DNA of 64,000 bases from JACKAL01 sp964400355 (GCA_964400355.1 CAYNTO010000013.1:1-64000), one strand, 5' to 3'. Shown: positions 18,128 through 27,086, counted from the stretch's first letter. Made by a program: numbers and translations. Notes: generated from the sequence alone by a model not told the origin.

Positions 18128-19336
18128 TCACCAGATTTTCCATCCAGTGTACGTCGGAGCTGAGACCGAATTGCCGCGTATGTGCTCGCGCGATGTGATC
18201 ACCACACCCGTAGCATAAGGCGGATGGACTGAGACTATTTTAATAAAGCCATTACTCACATAGAATTCGATATTGTCCGTGAATTTGTTGTTCATCTTGA
18301 GCACATCGCCCACATTGACGTTTCCGTCATCCACGACTTTCAAGAAAATCGGATCCCCGGCGGACCATACTGTCTTTTGATCGCTAATCACCTTCACCGG
18401 CACCTCTATGGGTGCTGCGGATCCCACATTGGATGACACAGTGAGAGCCTCATAAGAAGATACGATGTCATTTTTTTCTATGGATTCAAACTGTTTTAGA
18501 ACTTTACCCTCATAGAGATCATCATCGATTTTTCTCTGTACTGCGACCGTAGCACGCACCATGACGGGATATCCGGAATCAATACGAGAAACATCATCTT
18601 TTAAAATGCTGTATGTGGCGCCGATTGCTAGATCCGCAGTGGCCTTGAGAATGATGATCGATCCTTCGGCCGTGATCACGCGGTATTGCCCCAAAGACTT
18701 CACGTAACCCACAGATTCCGCAGGGGTATCGAGGATGTCGTCAGTGAGGACAAACTCCGAACGATAGGTCATCGGCGGACGAGCAATAAAAGAGATGGGC
18801 GCCTCTTCGGTTTTTTCAGTGATTTCCGATTCGGCGAAAAAGTCGGGAATCAAAACCAAATCCCGGTCGGGCCCGCTGGTCATTTGCGGCGTTATGGACT
18901 CTGTCATCGAGGGCTCGTCGGCCTGAATCTGCCCGGGCGCCCCGCTCTTTTCGATATCAATTCCTGGAGGAGCGCTGAACGAGCCCGTGGTGAAGCGAAT
19001 CACGTCTCCCACAAAAATCAGATGGGGATTAGTGATGCGTTTATTCACTGACCAAAGTTTGGACCAGTAATTACCGTCTCCAAAATACACCTTACTGATT
19101 CCCCACAGCGTATCGCCGCTCGCTACCGTATGCCGTTGAACTTCGATGGTTTCCATAACCGCAAACCATTCGCTGTCCAAAACCGGAGTGCTGTAATGAT
19201 TTTCGTAAATGTCGTGAAGACGTTTCTCTAGAGTTTTGTTGGCGTTGTTATCAACTTCCGCGTGGGAAATTGAAAAAGATAAAAGACCAAAAACTACTGA
19301 ATTTAGAATCATGTTGCAAGATCTATTGAAGAACAT
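18128..19336 (-). CDS. Secreted LysM-domain protein
   Basis: A 402-residue exported protein. Signal peptide 1-26 (cleavage near SISHA-EV). One LysM domain at about 70-118 (HTVASGDTLWGISKVYFGDG, LWSVNKRITNPHLIFVGDVIRF), which binds peptidoglycan glycan. The rest, about 120-402, is beta-rich with no recognised domain; YVKSLGQYRVITAEGSII and GDVLKMNNKF suggest repeated small barrels as in proteins that pair LysM with SH3-like or FlgT-like folds. Probably a periplasmic wall-binding protein. Separated by 51 nt from dprA on the same strand. Confidence 0.8.
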   Translation of the reverse strand: MFFNRSCNMILNSVVFGLLSFSISHAEVDNNANKTLEKRLHDIYENHYSTPVLDSEWFAVMETIEVQRHTVASGDTLWGISKVYFGDGNYWSKLWSVNKRITNPHLIFVGDVIRFTTGSFSAPPGIDIEKSGAPGQIQADEPSMTESITPQMTSGPDRDLVLIPDFFAESEITEKTEEAPISFIARPPMTYRSEFVLTDDILDTPAESVGYVKSLGQYRVITAEGSIIILKATADLAIGATYSILKDDVSRIDSGYPVMVRATVAVQRKIDDDLYEGKVLKQFESIEKNDIVSSYEALTVSSNVGSAAPIEVPVKVISDQKTVWSAGDPIFLKVVDDGNVNVGDVLKMNNKFTDNIEFYVSNGFIKIVSVHPPYATGVVITSREHIRGNSVSAPTYTGWKIW

Positions 19337-19721
19337 TTTTCATCTCTACTTCTGCATTATTAGGTCGCACTATAAATTCTATGACGAATCCCTTTTCTTG
19401 CCATTAAAAATGGCAAGAACCCCTACCTAAAGCGAGAATTCTGCACTCATTTCAATCAATTATTGGGATATACAACACTTTTCCACACGAAATGTGGAAT
19501 TGGTTTCAATCAATACCTTTAAAGCCTTGATAATATTGCGTTTAAGCGATTTGCTTAGTTGTTATTCAAGCGTAAGTATATGAATTAGATAAGCTATTTA
19601 GATTTTATGCGATTTTACAACATCACAATTTCATTTCTTACATTGGCGCGCGGACAGAATTAAAATTGCTGCGCATAAATTAGAATTGAGCTTGATTCCC
19701 AGTTTGCAATGAACGCTGAAA
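19337..19721. other. 385-bp AT-rich divergent intergenic region
   Basis: No gene seen. It must hold promoters for the LysM gene (-) and the comEC cluster (+). It contains a perfect 11-bp inverted repeat (19395-19419), a 7-bp hairpin TTCCACA/TGTGGAA (19481-19499), and two copies of TTTCAATCAAT about 54 bp apart (19450-19460, 19504-19514). Confidence 0.6.
19395..19419. promoter_or_regulatory. Perfect inverted repeat upstream of the LysM gene
   Basis: TTCTTGCCATT and AATGGCAAGAA form a perfect 11-bp inverted repeat around AAA. No T-run follows on either strand, so it is more likely a protein-binding operator or leader hairpin than a terminator. It sits 59 bp upstream of the LysM start. Confidence 0.4.
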
Positions 19722-20582
19722 ATGATTTGGTGGCTACTGCTGGTGTGTCTATGGCGAGTGATGGGGGTCGGCGAAACGAGCACTGCGGCAGTTACGAACC
19801 CACTCCACGTGTGGTGCCTGAGTTACCGTGAATGGCGAGAACTCCCACAACTTTACAATGGACTTATCTGCGGCTCAAAAGATATTGGAACCCCTCTTAC
19901 CACCCTCTTTCAATCGGTGGGCCTTTACCATGTTATGGTCGTCTCCGGCAGCCATCTCATTTTTATCGATCGCTATATCAATAGGTTTTTGGCACACGTT
20001 CCAGTTGCAAACAAAAATGTTTTTTACAAACTGATCACTCGCGGCACTGCGCTCTCGCTTTACTCTTACATGTGTTTACTCAACGCGCCCGTGCTTCGCG
20101 CCCTATTTGGTCTTTTATGTCAGCATCTATCATCGCGTTGGACTCTATCGTTGAAAAGCGATCAGCTCATTCTCGCAAGCGGTTTACTCACTCTTATTGT
20201 GTTTCCAGATTGGATCCTTTCCTTGTCCCTGCAGTTGTCTTGGGTCGCAGCACTCTGTATGTCACTCGCTGTATCGGGGCCAGTAAAGGCGTGTCTATGC
20301 CTCCTTTATATTGCTCCGTTGCTTGGCGCGCAGAGCCCCCTTTTTGCCATCAACAACATCCTGTTTTTAGTGGCATTCGACGTGCTCTATTTTCCCCTCA
20401 CTGCACTCACTTTCCTGATACCGGGCAGTACGTGGATTGCGAACCTAAGCTGGTCCATCGCACTCGAGGCTCTTCGCCAGTTGCCGGCCACGCCCGTCAA
20501 CGCCGTGGACTTTGGCGACGTGGCGAGTGGATGGCTGATCGTGTTCGCACTGCATTTAGTGCATTTTTGGATCCGTCGATGA
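19722..20582 (+). CDS. ComEC/Rec2 membrane domain, split form
   Basis: Membrane channel half of the DNA-uptake protein ComEC. 286 residues, about seven hydrophobic segments. The ComEC core is recognisable: LFQSVGLYHVMVVSGSHLIFI, matching the family's H-x-(L/V)-x-VSG-x-H signature, followed by ALSLYSYMCLLNAPVLRALF and LSLSLQLSWVAALC. It lacks the N-terminal OB-fold DUF4131 region and the C-terminal metallo-beta-lactamase domain of standard ComEC proteins (usually 600-800 residues). The latter is encoded by the next gene, overlapping by 4 nt (ATGA), so the pair is probably made together. No strong ribosome-binding site precedes the ATG. Confidence 0.85.
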   Translation: MIWWLLLVCLWRVMGVGETSTAAVTNPLHVWCLSYREWRELPQLYNGLICGSKDIGTPLTTLFQSVGLYHVMVVSGSHLIFIDRYINRFLAHVPVANKNVFYKLITRGTALSLYSYMCLLNAPVLRALFGLLCQHLSSRWTLSLKSDQLILASGLLTLIVFPDWILSLSLQLSWVAALCMSLAVSGPVKACLCLLYIAPLLGAQSPLFAINNILFLVAFDVLYFPLTALTFLIPGSTWIANLSWSIALEALRQLPATPVNAVDFGDVASGWLIVFALHLVHFWIRR

Positions 20583-21286
20583 AAACAGTCCTGCTCTTTT
20601 TGGGCATCGCACTTTACGCTCATCCAATCTCCAGTGCCCAGCCTTCGCTACTGATCGTATGGAATGTGGGGCAAGGATCCTGGACAACAGTTGTCGATAA
20701 AACGAAATGTTGGCATTTTGACATGGGCGGCGAGTTCTCGGCACAGCAGCAACAATTGCTTGGCCTGTGTCAACGCAAGGTGAATGTCCTTGCTCTCACA
20801 CATTTAGATCGCGACCACACAAGTTTTATTCGCAAATACACCCATTCTTTGCAGCTGTGCCTGTTTTTCAAAAAAACGTTTTCACTTCCTAAGAAGTGGA
20901 AGTCACTGGCTGATTGCCGGGAGCCCACCGAGCCTTTACGAGTTCTTTATTCGTCTAAATTTAAATTTAAAAATGAATCGCACATGTACCTATGGAAAAA
21001 ATTGCTTCTCGTCACGGGTGATAGCTACAAAACCGCCGAGATCCAGTTGAGCAAAAATCATTTGCTCCAATTTCCTAAGTTTTTCTTGGTGGGTCATCAC
21101 GGCAGTAAAACCAGCTCCCACCCCTTGTTTATATCTCAACTAAAAAGTATCAGCCAGGCTATCGTGAGCGCTCGACGCCACAAGTACGGGCACCCCCATT
21201 TTACTACCCGAACTACGTTTCGACGTTATCGTGTACCGCTTATTGAAACACAAAATTTTGGAACTTTGATTTACGAGCTCAACTGA
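20579..21286 (+). CDS. Secreted metallo-beta-lactamase half of ComEC
   Basis: A 235-residue protein starting at the ATG that overlaps the membrane half's stop. Residues 1-20 look like a cleavable signal peptide (MKTVLLFLGIALYAHPISSA). The rest matches ComEC's C-terminal MBL domain: VWNVGQGSWTTVV, metal motif H75-x-D77-x-D79-H80 in LTHLDRDHTSF, LLLVTGDSY, and LVGHHGSKTSSHPLFI. In one-piece ComEC this domain is periplasmic and proposed to degrade the non-transported strand, so a separate exported version keeps the same location. An intrinsic terminator follows. Confidence 0.85.
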   Translation: MKTVLLFLGIALYAHPISSAQPSLLIVWNVGQGSWTTVVDKTKCWHFDMGGEFSAQQQQLLGLCQRKVNVLALTHLDRDHTSFIRKYTHSLQLCLFFKKTFSLPKKWKSLADCREPTEPLRVLYSSKFKFKNESHMYLWKKLLLVTGDSYKTAEIQLSKNHLLQFPKFFLVGHHGSKTSSHPLFISQLKSISQAIVSARRHKYGHPHFTTRTTFRRYRVPLIETQNFGTLIYELN

Positions 21287-21296
21287 TCTCAAAATA

Positions 21297-21322
21297 AAAG
21301 GGCCAACTCCTGTTGGCCCTTT
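21297..21322. terminator. Bidirectional terminator between comEC cluster and ald
   Basis: AAAGGGCCAAC and GTTGGCCCTTT form a perfect 11-bp stem with a 4-nt loop, flanked by A and T runs, between convergent genes. Confidence 0.93.
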
Positions 21323-21349
21323 ATTTATAAACTGTTAACTCTGACTCCA

Positions 21350-22459
21350 CTATTTAATTTTGAGTGGCTTGTACGGGAGATTGAGATCCGTTGCAACCGG
21401 TTCATAAACCACGTCACCGCCGTACACGTTTACACCTTTGTACAATGGAGCACTTTTCGCAATCGCATCTTCGAGGCCCATTTGCGCAATCATGGACGCA
21501 TACTTAAATGTGGCATTGTTGAGAGCATACGTCGATGTGCGCGCTACAACGCCAGGCATGTTTGGAACGCAGTAGTGAATCACGCCATCTACCTCGTATG
21601 TTGGGTTGACGTGGCTGGTAGGCTTGCATGTTTCGATACAACCACCTTGATCCACAGCTACGTCCACGATCACGCTTCCCGGTTGCATGCGCCCTACCAT
21701 TTCACGAGTTACAAGACGAGGGGCCTTACGGCCGGGAATAAGAACTGCACCCACAACGAGATCAGACCTCACCACAGCATCTTCGATATTTTGAAGATTG
21801 GAGTACATTGTAGTCACGCGACCCTGGAAAATATCATCCAAATAAGCCAAGCGCGCGTGGTTCACATCGAGGATGGTCACTTCTGCGCCGAGGCCCACAG
21901 CCATTTTTGCGGAGTTGATACCGACCACACCGCCACCAATCACCGTCACTTTACCGCGTGCCACGCCCGTAACACCACCGAGGAGAATGCCTTTACCGCC
22001 TTTGTCTTTTTGCAGGTAATAAGCGCCCACCTGAGTGGCCATGCGTCCAGCGACTTCACTCATCGGGGTGAGCAATGGGAGCTGACCGGATTCATCCTGA
22101 ATGGTTTCGTAGGCCACAGACTTCACTTCGCGCTCGGCGAGAACTTTGGTGAGTTCGGGCTCTGCGGCCAAATGCAAATACGTGTACAGTATTTGGTCTT
22201 TCTTCATCAATTTGTATTCCGGTGGAAGTGGCTCTTTCACCTTAATGATCATTTCAGCGGTATCGTAGATTTCTTCCGCCGTATCGAGAAGTTGAGCGCC
22301 GGCGCGGATGTAATCTTCGTTTTTGATCATCGAACCGATACCGGCATCCTTTTGCACAAATAGTTTATGGCCTTCTGCCACCAATTGTTTAACATTGGCT
22401 TCGGTTAGACCCACACGGTTTTCGCTAATTTTGATTTCTTTGGGTACCCCAATAATCAT
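21350..22459 (-). CDS. ald: Alanine dehydrogenase
   Basis: Catalyses NAD-dependent oxidative deamination of L-alanine to pyruvate and ammonia, reversibly. 369 residues, normal length. N-terminal catalytic lobe MIIGVPKEIKISENRVGLT and KVKEPLPPEYKLM; Rossmann motif GGGVVGINSAKMAVGLGAEV; the domain-swap segment PNMPGVVARTSTYALNNATF is characteristic. ATG 22459 is chosen because GAGAGG lies 5 nt upstream. Monocistronic. Confidence 0.97.
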   Translation of the reverse strand: MIIGVPKEIKISENRVGLTEANVKQLVAEGHKLFVQKDAGIGSMIKNEDYIRAGAQLLDTAEEIYDTAEMIIKVKEPLPPEYKLMKKDQILYTYLHLAAEPELTKVLAEREVKSVAYETIQDESGQLPLLTPMSEVAGRMATQVGAYYLQKDKGGKGILLGGVTGVARGKVTVIGGGVVGINSAKMAVGLGAEVTILDVNHARLAYLDDIFQGRVTTMYSNLQNIEDAVVRSDLVVGAVLIPGRKAPRLVTREMVGRMQPGSVIVDVAVDQGGCIETCKPTSHVNPTYEVDGVIHYCVPNMPGVVARTSTYALNNATFKYASMIAQMGLEDAIAKSAPLYKGVNVYGGDVVYEPVATDLNLPYKPLKIK

Positions 22460-22588
22460 ATCAACCTCTCTCGAATGCGAGCCGCAAAGGCCCTGGAATA
22501 TGTTTGACGCAGAATTACGATAGGAAGGGGATTTGGTCAATAAAAGAGTCGTTCCTCGTCGTGAAGGAGTCTATGACTCACCCCTGCC

Positions 22589-22674
22589 CGATGTCTGTAG
22601 TAATTGTACTGTGACATCGACGCGGGCACTGAATTCTTTATCAGCATGGCGGAGGAGATGAGCGGCTCATCTCC
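22589..22674. promoter_or_regulatory. Two hairpins in the ald/lipoprotein divergent region
   Basis: CGATGTC (22589-22595) pairs with GACATCG (22613-22619) around a smaller AGTA/TACT stem, and outer TGCCC/GGGCA can extend it. A second hairpin, GGAGATGA/TCATCTCC, lies at 22654-22674. Neither is followed directly by a T-run. They could be leader structures of the downstream lipoprotein gene or operators; no family is recognised. Confidence 0.35.
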
Positions 22675-22751
22675 CTTAGATTAGCCCTGTTTTTAGACAT
22701 ACATCCCTACGGTCCATTGACACCCTAAAGACACAACCAGTAAAAAAGGGA

Positions 22752-23177
22752 ATGATTAGATCGCGACTCCTACTCGTAATTTTCGTAATTTGCAGCACGT
22801 CGACAGTATTTTCCGGCTGTGCCACCGAGGCCAAGTATAAAGCGAATCTCGATGCCTGGAACGGGCAAAGTGCACAAAACCTGATTCGGGTGTTTGGAAA
22901 GCCGGATGATACGAAAGACACGCCTGATGGAAGCTCACAGCTCATATACACGCGTGATGCCTTTCAGGAATCTATGAGAACTACTGATTATCAGAACCTC
23001 ATGGAACAGCATGAGCAGATGCGGGCAAGCGATAACAACGTACCTATCAGCACACTGGGGACGGCTGTTCCTACAAGGCAGTCCGCCCATTTCTTTTGCA
23101 AAACAACATTCGACGTGGATAAAAGCGGAAACATCATTCGCTCTACGTTTTACGGCAACAACTGCACATCACGCTAA
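22752..23177 (+). CDS. Small putative lipoprotein
   Basis: A 141-residue protein with a lipoprotein signal peptide: basic start, hydrophobic core and lipobox FSGC with Cys24. The mature part contains NLIRVFGKPDDTKDTPDGSSQLIYT, a pattern seen in small SmpA/OmlA-like lipoproteins that carry a conserved GxP motif, and two further cysteines near the C-terminus (FFCKTTF, NNCTSR) that may form a disulfide. No specific function can be assigned. Confidence 0.75.
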   Translation: MIRSRLLLVIFVICSTSTVFSGCATEAKYKANLDAWNGQSAQNLIRVFGKPDDTKDTPDGSSQLIYTRDAFQESMRTTDYQNLMEQHEQMRASDNNVPISTLGTAVPTRQSAHFFCKTTFDVDKSGNIIRSTFYGNNCTSR

Positions 23178-23214
23178 TCTCACACTTTCAATTTGTGAGG
23201 CAGAATGCCTCTTC

Positions 23215-24114
23215 TTAAGCAAAAGGAATTTGAAATTGAGGCACTTGTGGGAACTCTTTCCCTAGATCGACGAGTTTGGTTTTTTCTGGTGAGGACAGAA
23301 TGGCTTTATTGAGCTGATTCATTAAATCATGGCCGGCTTTAAACAGCACAACGTGACCCAACAGCGGCCGCCCCAGTGTGACCAAATCGCCAATAGCGTC
23401 GAGCACCTTGTGACGGACGAACTCATCTGGAAATCGCAAGCCACTCGGATTCATCACCGTGTCGTCGTCGAGCACGATGGCGTTGTCGAGGGTTCCGCCG
23501 CGGGCCAAACCACGGCTGCGCAAAGCTTCCACATCGCGCAAAAAACCGAAGGTGCGGGCGGGAGCTATGTCTTTCTCGAAATTGGCGACGTTCACGTCGA
23601 TATCATATTTTTGCTGGCCTATACTGGGATGGGGAAAATCGATGGTGCAGGTGACGCGCAGGCCATTGTAGGGCACCACGTACGCATGCTTCTCAGAGTT
23701 ACCAACAAATATAGGTTGGTTCACAAAAATGTATTTGCGAGGCATGTCCTGCTCGACCACGCCTGCTTTTAATAGCTCTTTTAAAAAGGTCAGCGCGCTG
23801 CCGTCGGCGATGGGTATCTCAGGGCCGCTCAATTCAATGTACAAGTTATCGATGCGCAATGCAGTGATCGACGACAAACAGTGTTCCACTGTCGACACTG
23901 CAAAATGTTCGTTGCCGAGGGTGGTTGCGTAGGAGGTGGCACTTACAAAATTGGCGAGCACCGACAACGACGGACACCCTGGTAAATCTCGACGCACAAA
24001 ATACACGCCAGTATCTGGTGGCGCTGGACAAAAGGAAATGCTCGCTTCTGCACCCGTGTGGAGACCCACGCCGGTGATTGTGACTTTCTTACGGATAGTT
24101 TGCTGTAAAAACAT
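23215..24114 (-). CDS. lpxC: UDP-3-O-acyl-N-acetylglucosamine deacetylase LpxC
   Basis: First committed step of lipid A synthesis: zinc-dependent deacetylation of UDP-3-O-acyl-GlcNAc. 299 residues. Hallmarks are GVGLHTGAEASI, STVEHCLSSI (zinc ligand His), FLRDVEALRSRGLARGGTLDNAIVLDD and RHKVLDAIGDLVTLGRPLLGHV with the second zinc site and catalytic residues. Six nt after ruvB on the same strand, so it is likely the last gene of ruvC-ruvA-ruvB-lpxC. Confirms an LPS-bearing outer membrane. Confidence 0.97.
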   Translation of the reverse strand: MFLQQTIRKKVTITGVGLHTGAEASISFCPAPPDTGVYFVRRDLPGCPSLSVLANFVSATSYATTLGNEHFAVSTVEHCLSSITALRIDNLYIELSGPEIPIADGSALTFLKELLKAGVVEQDMPRKYIFVNQPIFVGNSEKHAYVVPYNGLRVTCTIDFPHPSIGQQKYDIDVNVANFEKDIAPARTFGFLRDVEALRSRGLARGGTLDNAIVLDDDTVMNPSGLRFPDEFVRHKVLDAIGDLVTLGRPLLGHVVLFKAGHDLMNQLNKAILSSPEKTKLVDLGKEFPQVPQFQIPFA

Positions 24115-24120
24115 TTTTAC

Positions 24121-25131
24121 TCAACCGTTCATTTCTACGCTGGTAAAATGCTGTTTGGCCAATTCGGTCGCCATACGCCCGCGCGGCGTTTTTAAAAGTA
24201 AACCTTCTTGAATCAAAAAGGGTTCGTACACTTCCTCGATGGTGCCTTTGTCCTCGGACAAAGCGGCCGAAAGAGTTTCCAGACCCACCGGATTGTTCTG
24301 AAACTTGTTAATCAGCACATCGAGGATCTTGCGATCCATTTCGTCGAGGCCCATGTTGTCCACTTCCATTTTGTTCAACGCTTTTGCGGCCAGCTCCACA
24401 TCAATCAGACCATTGTTCATGATCTGCGCGAAATCGCGAACACGCCGCAAAAGCCTGTTCGCGATACGTGGCGTGCCTCGACTGCGCTTGGCGATCTCCA
24501 TAGCGCCCTGAGGCGCCAACTCGACGCCGAGAACCTCCGCCGAGCGCGTGAGAATTTTAACAAGTTGTTCGCGATCATAAAAATTCAATCGCTCGACAAT
24601 TCCAAACCGATCGCGAAACGGCGCATTCAGTAAACCGGCGCGCGTCGTGGCTCCAATCAACGTGAAGGGTGCAAGTTTAAATTTCATGGTGCGCGCACCA
24701 AGCCCATCGCCGGTAATAATGTCCACGTAGTAATCTTCCATGGCACTGTACAAGTACTCCTCGATCGTTCTGTGCAAGCGATGAATCTCGTCGATAAAGA
24801 GAACCGAATTGGGTTGAAGACTCGTAAGGATCGCCGCTAAATCGCCTTTTTTATCGAGAGCAGGACCACTGGTGGATTTGAGGTCCACGCCCAGTTCGGT
24901 GGCGATCAGATGAGCCAACGTGGTTTTACCTAAACCAGGAGGACCACTAAACAGAGCGTGGTCCATGGGCTCAGAGCGATTCTTAGCAGCCTGAATGTAT
25001 ATTTTTAATTTTTCGACAATATTTTTTTGACCAGGAAACTCCGAAAATGAACTCGGCCGTAAACGATTTTCCCAAAAATTATCACCATCGCTGACTTCGC
25101 CAGATAGGATTTCTCTTTCGTTGCCTATCAT
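24121..25131 (-). CDS. ruvB: Holliday junction branch migration ATPase RuvB
   Basis: Hexameric AAA+ motor that drives branch migration with RuvA. 336 residues, standard. Opening RPSSFSEFPGQKNIVEKL, Walker A GPPGLGKTTLA, Walker B LFIDEIHRL, sensor GATTRAGLLNAPFRDRFG, and a C-terminal winged helix (GLETLSAALSEDKGTIEEVYEPFLIQEG). The ATG overlaps the ruvA stop by 1 nt (TAATG). Confidence 0.98.
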   Translation of the reverse strand: MIGNEREILSGEVSDGDNFWENRLRPSSFSEFPGQKNIVEKLKIYIQAAKNRSEPMDHALFSGPPGLGKTTLAHLIATELGVDLKSTSGPALDKKGDLAAILTSLQPNSVLFIDEIHRLHRTIEEYLYSAMEDYYVDIITGDGLGARTMKFKLAPFTLIGATTRAGLLNAPFRDRFGIVERLNFYDREQLVKILTRSAEVLGVELAPQGAMEIAKRSRGTPRIANRLLRRVRDFAQIMNNGLIDVELAAKALNKMEVDNMGLDEMDRKILDVLINKFQNNPVGLETLSAALSEDKGTIEEVYEPFLIQEGLLLKTPRGRMATELAKQHFTSVEMNG

Positions 25132-25694
25132 TAGCGACCTCCCAGAAGTGATAAAGCGTGGCGCAACTGATCCTCAAACGGAAGTTCCTGTTCCACCGTG
25201 TTGAGAACTTTATCGATGTCCGCAGGTTTAAATCCCAAATGCGTGAGCGCCGATTGTAGTTCAGTTTTTGTGGATGTGGCAGCCGATGGCGCGTCGAGGA
25301 CGAGCTTTCCGCGCAATGACAATATCATTTGCTCCGCGGTTTTCTTGCCGACTTTTGGAAGCTGGCACAAACCTTTGATGTCTTCACTCTCGATAAGGTT
25401 GATGATTTGATCGAGGGTCGCACCGGAAAGAATTTGAATGGCGAGCTTGGGACCGATTCCATTGACTTTAATTAAACTTTCGAACAAATGCTTTTCCACT
25501 TTTGAGGAAAAACCAAACAAACTAAAAGCATCCTCGCGCACATGGGTGTGAACCCAGACCGCGGAGTCGGCTCCGATGTTCATGTCCTCTAGAGTATTTT
25601 TAGAAGCGGTCACATCGTAGCCCACACCCTGAACATCTAAAATCAGCGCGTTGTCTTGAATTTCAAAAACCTTGCCTCTTAAATAGGCTATCAT
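25131..25694 (-). CDS. ruvA: Holliday junction-binding protein RuvA
   Basis: Tetrameric junction-binding subunit that loads RuvB. 187 residues: N-terminal OB fold (MIAYLRGKVFEIQDNALILDVQG is its beginning), helix-hairpin-helix motifs (VNGIGPKLAIQILSG and LPKVGKKTAEQMIL), and a small C-terminal RuvB-binding domain. The ATG overlaps the ruvC stop by 4 nt (ATGA). Confidence 0.97.
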   Translation of the reverse strand: MIAYLRGKVFEIQDNALILDVQGVGYDVTASKNTLEDMNIGADSAVWVHTHVREDAFSLFGFSSKVEKHLFESLIKVNGIGPKLAIQILSGATLDQIINLIESEDIKGLCQLPKVGKKTAEQMILSLRGKLVLDAPSAATSTKTELQSALTHLGFKPADIDKVLNTVEQELPFEDQLRHALSLLGGR

Positions 25695-26206
25695 AAATCG
25701 ATCCCCGTTCCTTGAAAACGCCGCACAAGATCCATACGCATACTATGATAAAACGCCAATGCCAATGCATCCGATGCGTCCATGTCCTTGGTGCCTACTT
25801 TTGCAGCGCTAATACCCAGCTGCGAATATAACAACATTTGAACTTGCTCTTTACTGGCAGCACCAGAACCAGTAATACCCTGCTTTACTGTGCGCGGCGT
25901 GTATTCATGAACCTCAGCGCCCACGCTCACGGCCTCGTTCATACAAATACCTCGGATGTGCCCGAGCTTAAAGGCGCTATCCACATTTTTGCCAAGAAAG
26001 ATTTTTTCGATCACACAGGCGTGCGGCTTCCACTGCCGAATGAGTGGTGCTACCTGTTCGGCCATGGAAAAGAGCCGCTTGGAAAATGTATCGTGCTTAC
26101 CACAGCGGAGAACTCCACCAGCCAAAAAACGCACCCCTTTGGCGTTTTTCTCTAAAACGCCGTAACCGAGAACTTGGGTGCCAGGATCGATGCCGATGAT
26201 GACCAT
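25691..26206 (-). CDS. ruvC: Holliday junction resolvase RuvC
   Basis: Structure-specific endonuclease that cuts Holliday junctions. 171 residues. Catalytic carboxylates are visible in IGIDPGTQVLGYG (first Asp), VIEKIFLGKNVDSAFKLG (Glu) and the C-terminal DASDALALAFYH pair. The ATG at 26206 begins directly at the core fold; GGAGG lies 11 nt upstream, slightly long spacing. First gene of ruvC-ruvA-ruvB-lpxC. Confidence 0.96.
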   Translation of the reverse strand: MVIIGIDPGTQVLGYGVLEKNAKGVRFLAGGVLRCGKHDTFSKRLFSMAEQVAPLIRQWKPHACVIEKIFLGKNVDSAFKLGHIRGICMNEAVSVGAEVHEYTPRTVKQGITGSGAASKEQVQMLLYSQLGISAAKVGTKDMDASDALALAFYHSMRMDLVRRFQGTGIDL

Positions 26207-26363
26207 TTGAGTGAATTCCTCCAAAAGATGCGGCCACAGGCCGTTTGCGTTCACTTTTGAACACAAATTAGATTATCAAAGTTGAGATTGGCTTTACAAG
26301 AAAAAGCATGTCTTCGCTGACAAATAGGTTTTGCGAATTCAGAATGTCATGTAATCTGTAGTC

Positions 26364-27086
26364 ATGTACTCCGATAAAACCATCGAAGAATACCAGCTGC
26401 TACTGATGCGCACCCCCTCGTCGCGCGTCTTTGCGCCACTTGCGGAATCGTATCGGAAAATGGGATTGCTGCAGCAAGCTCTCGAAATTTGTGAAAAAGG
26501 AGTCAAATTTAATCCCGACTACCCGGCAGGCCTTGTGGCTTACGGGAAAGTGTTGTTCGAGGTGAATCGTTTTGACGAAGCCGCACAAATTTTTGGCAGA
26601 GCCGCGCATTTGCAGAGCGACAGCATCCTCGCTCACAAATTAAAAGCGCTCAGTTTAGCCAAACTTGGAAAACATCGCGAGGCATTGCAGTCCTACAAGC
26701 ATGTGCTTTTCTTAAGCCCCACCGATGCTCAAGCTAAAAAATATGTCGAAAACTGGGAGTACCTGGAGTCCACCGATTACCAAGCGAGCACTTTCGAGGT
26801 GGATGGCCAGGAAAAAGATCTCATCTCCGATTCCGATCCCATTCACGTCTCTCATTTTGTCGATGCGCTGATTGTCCGCAATGAAATAGCACGGGCCAAA
26901 TCAATTGTGGAAACGGCTTTGTGTATCTGGAACAATGACCCATTTTTGGAAAAACAATTGGCCGTGATCAATGAATTTGCCAACGATGAACGCCGCGAGA
27001 AAAACAGCAAAGCGCTTCGCCAAGTGACAGTCAAAAAAGACCTTTTGATGAACTTGCTTCAACGCATTGAATCCTTGCGTTCCTAA
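26364..27086 (+). CDS. TPR-repeat protein
   Basis: A 240-residue soluble protein. Residues about 18-135 form at least three tetratricopeptide repeats (VFAPLAESYRKMGLLQQAL, PAGLVAYGKVLFEVNRFDEA, SILAHKLKALSLAKLGKHR). The C-terminal third is helical and charged, without a domain I recognise. No signal peptide, so probably cytoplasmic and a protein-interaction adaptor. It is divergent from ruvC and 104 nt upstream of efp, which has its own promoter. Confidence 0.75.
   Translation: MYSDKTIEEYQLLLMRTPSSRVFAPLAESYRKMGLLQQALEICEKGVKFNPDYPAGLVAYGKVLFEVNRFDEAAQIFGRAAHLQSDSILAHKLKALSLAKLGKHREALQSYKHVLFLSPTDAQAKKYVENWEYLESTDYQASTFEVDGQEKDLISDSDPIHVSHFVDALIVRNEIARAKSIVETALCIWNNDPFLEKQLAVINEFANDERREKNSKALRQVTVKKDLLMNLLQRIESLRS

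Noticed and set aside
19450..19514. CRISPR-like TTTCAATCAAT repeats
   Set aside because: Only two 11-nt copies, no further units, no cas genes; too little for an array.
21482..22363. 293-residue plus-strand open frame
   Set aside because: Antisense shadow of ald; histidine/cysteine-rich translation with no domain, while ald has all its motifs.
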